A stretch of 64,000 nt of DNA, taken from Glycomyces harbinensis (GTDB taxonomy: Bacteria > Actinomycetota > Actinomycetes > Mycobacteriales > Micromonosporaceae). Shown here piece after piece: positions 61,207 to 64,000 of the stretch; the first letter of the stretch is position 1, and each line of letters begins with the position of its first letter. The position numbers were made by a program, and so were the translations under genes. The DNA is taken from assembly GCF_900101745.1 (NCBI RefSeq), contig NZ_FNAD01000016.1, positions 1 through 64,000 of the forward strand. Direction: 5' to 3'. The notes under the pieces are model-generated. The model was not told the DNA's origin and did no database searches. It was given only the letters and a program-made list of their open reading frames with translations.

Positions 61207-62063
61207 GCGGCGGCTCCGATCGCGGCGGCGGTGTTGGCGAGGGCGCGGCGGCCTTCGGGGGTGGCGTTCCAGTGGGCGTCGCCGGGGCCGGTGGGGCGCT
61301 CGCGCCAGGCGAGGACGCGGGCGGGTGTGGCGGTGTAGTCCTCGCGCGGGTCGAGGGGGTGCGGCGCGTTGGCGAGCATGACCAGCAGCGGGGCCTCGGC
61401 GAGGAGGCGCAGGCGCCTGCCGGGGCCGGTGCCGCCGAGCCAGTGGAGGCGGCCGTCGGCGTCGGCCTTGAGCCCCTTGAAGAGCGCGAGGGTGGGGGGC
61501 AGGTCGCGGGCGGTGAGGTCGTGTTTGGCGGCGGCGAGTTTGAGCAGTTCGCGGGCGGCGGGGGCGGGTCCCCACGGGGCGCCGTCGCCGTAGCGGGCGC
61601 GGTTCTGGGCGGCGGTGGAGGCCCCGCAGAAGGCGTCGTGGCGCCCGGTCTCGTCGAGGACGAGGCTCGCGAGGGCGCGGCCCTGATCGGAGAGCAGGAG
61701 GCTGCCCTGGCCGAGGTAGGCGTTCCACTGGACCTTGACGGTGTCGGCGACGCACAGGCGCTCCCAGGGGCGTCCGGCCCAGGCGAGCGCGAGGTGGACG
61801 CACGCGTCGCCCTCGATGTCGGCGATCTCCACGACGGTGCCGGGGGCGACGGCCTGGTGGGCGTAGCCGCCGCCCGCGACGGTCTCCGCCCACAGCAGCC
61901 GATCGCGGTCAATGCCGTCCGGGACGTCGGGGAACGCCGCGGCGGGCACCCATGCCCGCTCGGCGACCGCGGCTGCGGCCTCCTGCGCGCGGGCGTGGTC
62001 GCGCGCGGCGTAGGTGCTGCCGGTGGCCGACGGTTCGGCTTGCGGCTCAGGGGTTTCGGTCAT
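61203..62063 (-). CDS. DUF1989 protein, urea carboxylase-associated protein 1 (possible carboxyguanidine deiminase subunit)
   Basis: The protein has 286 residues. DUF1989 segments VVEIADIEGDACVHLALAWA, DTVKVQWNAYLGQG, RHDAFCGASTAAQNRARYG and NAPHPLDPREDYTATPARVL. It is the first gene of the operon; a longer open frame upstream crosses the operator and is not real. ATG 62063 follows GGAG. It is predicted to act with the second DUF1989 protein as a heteromer. Confidence 0.87.
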   Translation of the reverse strand: MTETPEPQAEPSATGSTYAARDHARAQEAAAAVAERAWVPAAAFPDVPDGIDRDRLLWAETVAGGGYAHQAVAPGTVVEIADIEGDACVHLALAWAGRPWERLCVADTVKVQWNAYLGQGSLLLSDQGRALASLVLDETGRHDAFCGASTAAQNRARYGDGAPWGPAPAARELLKLAAAKHDLTARDLPPTLALFKGLKADADGRLHWLGGTGPGRRLRLLAEAPLLVMLANAPHPLDPREDYTATPARVLAWRERPTGPGDAHWNATPEGRRALANTAAAIGAAA

Positions 62064-62081
62064 CGAGGCCTCCGCTCCGAA

Positions 62082-62107
62082 TAATTTCTGTCGCTTGACA
62101 GAAATTA
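62082..62107. promoter_or_regulatory. Operator A: 26-bp perfect palindrome upstream of the DUF1989-carboxylase operon
   Basis: TAATTTCTGTC, GCTT, GACAGAAATTA: perfect 11-base arms, 18 bases before the ATG. TAATTT at its minus-strand left edge could serve as a -10 element, so a bound repressor would cover the promoter. The same sequence pattern lies before the symporter gene. Confidence 0.8.
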
Positions 62108-62246
62108 GCCTTGAATGTGTTCGGCGGCGTGACTCCCGGGTTTCGGCTTGATTGCCGGAATCGCACGGCCCGGGCGGCACGAGCCGCGCCGGGAGGTCGA
62201 CCCTTCCCGGTGCGGCCGTGCGCGTTCGCCCTCTGGGCACGAGCGC

Positions 62247-62286
62247 GGCTCCCGCATCCGTCGCGGGTGGGACGGACGCGGGAGCC
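62247..62286 (-). terminator. Terminator hairpin after the symporter gene
   Basis: 16-base arms (GGCTCCCGC... and complement, one A-C mismatch that becomes a G-U pair in the minus-strand RNA) with an 8-base loop, 21 bases after the symporter stop. Confidence 0.7.
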
Positions 62287-62307
62287 GGGGTTTCGCAGCG
62301 GCGCCCC

Positions 62308-63825
62308 TCAGGCCTCGGCGGGCACCGGGACCGGACCGGCGGCGGGCGACACCGGCGCTTTCGCGGCGCGGACCGTCTTGGCCGGGCGCAGCAGCGCCAC
62401 GACGAGGTACGCGGAGGCCCCGGCGAGGAACGCGATGAACGTCGGCCAGCCGTCGAAGGCCGCGGTGATCACGTTGTTCTCGATGTACAGCAGGTCGTTC
62501 GGCACACCGTAAGTCGTGGGAGTGAGGGCGAACAGCACCAGGCGGACCGTGAAGCCCACGGCGATCGACGCCGCGGCGGCGGCCGCGCCGCCGCGCTTCC
62601 ACCACAGGCCCAGGGCGAACGGTACGACCAGGCCGGCGAGCATGAGGTCGAAGGCGAGGGTGAGCAGGATGCCCGTCTGCGGGACCCGCACCGCCACCAG
62701 GATCGCCAGGCCCACGATCGGGAACATCGCGATGCGGCTGGCCCGCAGCAGCGGGTCCTTCCCGGCCCCGAAGATCTTCAGCTCGGGGAGCCTGCCGGCG
62801 TCCGTCTCGCGGATGCCCGCGATGTTGCGCGCGGCCACCGCGCCGGTGCCGAGGATCGCGCCGTTCGCGGTCGAGCAGGAGGCGGCGACGATCGCGGCGA
62901 GGACCATCATCGCGAGCCAGGCCGGGGCGTGGTCCTCCAGGAGCGTGAACAGCACGGCCGCACCGCCGTCGGGGCCGACGATGTCGACCGCCGAGAGGGC
63001 CACGTAAGTGAAGGGGATGCCGATGAGGAGGGTCCCGGCCGCGCCGAGGAAGCAGGCCCGGCGGGCGGTGTCCGGGCTCTTGGCCGAGAAGATCCGCTGC
63101 ATGAAGTCGATGGCGACGATGTCGCCGACGCCGAGCGCCACGAGCGTCGCCCAATTGACCGGGGCGCCCTGGGCCGGGTCGGTGAGCTGCCCGAGGTCGA
63201 AGGCGCCCATGCCCTCGGGGACGGTGATGCCGTGCGTCAGCGCCACCCAGGTGAACAGGCAGGCGGTGCCCGCGATGGTGATGACCATCTGGGCGGCGGC
63301 CGTGTACGAGTCGGAGAACATGCCGCCGGCGACGGTGTAGGTCATGACCACCGCGACGATGAGGAGCACCCCGAGGGTGTAGTCGATACCGAGGAAGTGC
63401 TCGAACAGGAAGCCTCCGGCGACGAGGTTCCCGGCGAGCAGGAGCACGTACGCGCCGATCATGGCGATCGAGGCGGCGAGCTCGATCGTGCGGCCGTACC
63501 GGCGGGCGTACCAGTCCGGGAGCGTCAGCAGCTTCGCGGCGTTCATGCGGCGGGCGAAGAACAGGCCGGTGAGCAGCAAACACAGGGCCAGGCCGATGGG
63601 CAGGCTCGCGCCCGCCCAGAATCCGAACCCGTAGGCGAGGTCGGTGTTGCCGAGGGTGGCGTTGGAGTCGACGGCCTGGGCCATGAGCCCGGCGGCGACG
63701 AGCGGGATGCCGAGGGTGCGGCCCGCGACCAGGTAGCGGGCCGAGTCGCCCTCCACCTTTCGCGAGACCAGGAGGCCGATGACCAGCACGACGACGATTG
63801 AGAGCCCTACACCGAGGAGTATCAT
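62308..63825 (-). CDS. Sodium:solute symporter family transporter
   Basis: The protein has 505 residues and about thirteen membrane helices. SSS-family features include AGRTLGIPLVAAGLMAQAVDS near the N-terminus, PDWYARRYGR and MMVLAAIVAASCSTANGAIL. By context it imports the substrate of the adjacent carboxylase pathway (urea, guanidine or a related compound), coupled to Na+ or H+. ATG follows GGAAGG. A palindrome of the same type as operator A lies 19 bases upstream. Confidence 0.9.
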   Translation of the reverse strand: MILLGVGLSIVVVLVIGLLVSRKVEGDSARYLVAGRTLGIPLVAAGLMAQAVDSNATLGNTDLAYGFGFWAGASLPIGLALCLLLTGLFFARRMNAAKLLTLPDWYARRYGRTIELAASIAMIGAYVLLLAGNLVAGGFLFEHFLGIDYTLGVLLIVAVVMTYTVAGGMFSDSYTAAAQMVITIAGTACLFTWVALTHGITVPEGMGAFDLGQLTDPAQGAPVNWATLVALGVGDIVAIDFMQRIFSAKSPDTARRACFLGAAGTLLIGIPFTYVALSAVDIVGPDGGAAVLFTLLEDHAPAWLAMMVLAAIVAASCSTANGAILGTGAVAARNIAGIRETDAGRLPELKIFGAGKDPLLRASRIAMFPIVGLAILVAVRVPQTGILLTLAFDLMLAGLVVPFALGLWWKRGGAAAAAASIAVGFTVRLVLFALTPTTYGVPNDLLYIENNVITAAFDGWPTFIAFLAGASAYLVVALLRPAKTVRAAKAPVSPAAGPVPVPAEA

Positions 63826-63844
63826 CGGGCACCTTCCGAGGGTT

Positions 63845-63868
63845 GATTTCTATCGAATGACAGAAATT
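63845..63868. promoter_or_regulatory. Operator B upstream of the symporter gene
   Basis: GATTTCTATC, GAAT, GACAGAAATT: the operator A pattern with two mismatches between arms, 19 bases before the symporter ATG. Confidence 0.75.
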
Positions 63869-63880
63869 AATCGCCTCGGG

Positions 63881-63902
63881 ATTTCGATCGACCGACAGAA
63901 TC
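63881..63902. promoter_or_regulatory. Operator C between the symporter and a divergent reading frame
   Basis: ATTTCGATC, GACC, GACAGAATC, 35 bases from operator B. Its reverse complement is present intact at 58620-58641 in the carboxylase gene. Confidence 0.7.
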
Positions 63903-63914
63903 TATTTCACCGGT

Positions 63915-64000
63915 ATGAACACCTCCGCACAACGGCAACGCCCCCGCGAGCCATCCCCACGGGCAGGCCCGGGTCCGGCCGCCACCGGCCGCTGCCGGCA
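63915..64000 (+). CDS. Possible start of a divergent gene, cut by the window edge
   Basis: An ATG at 63915 opens a frame with no stop to the window end (MNTSAQRQRPREPSPR...). TATTTC ends six bases before it, resembling the leaderless layout seen elsewhere here, and operator C ends 12 bases upstream. A divergent regulator controlling the symporter and itself would fit, but 28 codons do not identify a family. Confidence 0.35.
   Translation, partial: MNTSAQRQRPREPSPRAGPGPAATGRCR

Noticed and set aside
62064-62307. Guanidine-type riboswitch leader before the DUF1989 operon
   Set aside because: No conserved ykkC-type motif was recognisable; the region holds a palindromic operator close to the start codon and a terminator for the symporter.

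Overview
This 64 kb window is high-GC DNA that reads as chromosome of a mycelial-type actinomycete. The evidence is the very strong G/C bias at third codon positions, the frequent GTG and TTG starts, the PimA/PatA/PgsA phosphatidylinositol-mannoside genes, and a gene order that follows the Mycobacterium tuberculosis thrS-to-hisS interval closely (thrS, HIT, pgsA, patA, pimA, pdxS, pdxT, yebC, ruvCAB, yajC, secD, secF, rel, cyclophilin, MBL hydrolase, hisS). The genus cannot be fixed from the sequence alone; Glycomycetaceae would be my guess, held weakly.

Layout. 1-3149: the 3' end of a GH2 beta-galactosidase and its LacI-type regulator. 3219-8769: stress and surface functions (CsbD, GNAT, sulfotransferase, SGNH acyltransferase). 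7876-16335: central metabolism on the minus strand (tesB-pyk, then gltB-gltD). 16679-18628: two proline-rich, membrane-anchored LppU-like proteins. 18685-23156: a tandem duplication of an ECF41-type sigma factor plus an FAD oxidoreductase, with matching promoter elements in front of both oxidoreductases. 23277-24155: an Rpn/PD-(D/E)XK-like protein. 24205-52346: the conserved housekeeping block, interrupted by strain-level additions (FAD monooxygenase, Bcr/CflA pump, a subtilisin-inhibitor-like protein, a K+/H+ antiporter). 52518-53038: a MerR regulator translationally coupled to a 29-residue, 10-cysteine metallothionein-like protein. 53284-56596: three redox or exported enzymes. 56834-63825: a urea/guanidine carboxylase operon (two DUF1989 proteins and a biotin-dependent carboxylase) preceded by a sodium:solute symporter.

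The most interesting signals are these. (1) A 22-bp palindrome lies upstream of both the symporter and the DUF1989-carboxylase operon, and is present three more times at exact 42-bp spacing inside the carboxylase coding sequence, where it encodes a 14-residue repeat. (2) The MerR/metallothionein-like pair has an inverted-repeat operator in a 20-bp promoter spacer. (3) The duplicated ECF41 circuit is wired so that the second sigma gene is cotranscribed with the first target, and the second sigma has lost the C-terminal NPDKL motif. (4) At nine genes a TANNNT -10 element sits exactly six bases before the start codon, implying widespread leaderless transcription. (5) An unexplained 102-bp tandem repeat lies at 53070-53249.

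Most convergent gene pairs are separated by strong GC-rich hairpins that probably terminate in both directions. I saw no tRNA, rRNA, CRISPR array, insertion sequence or prophage.
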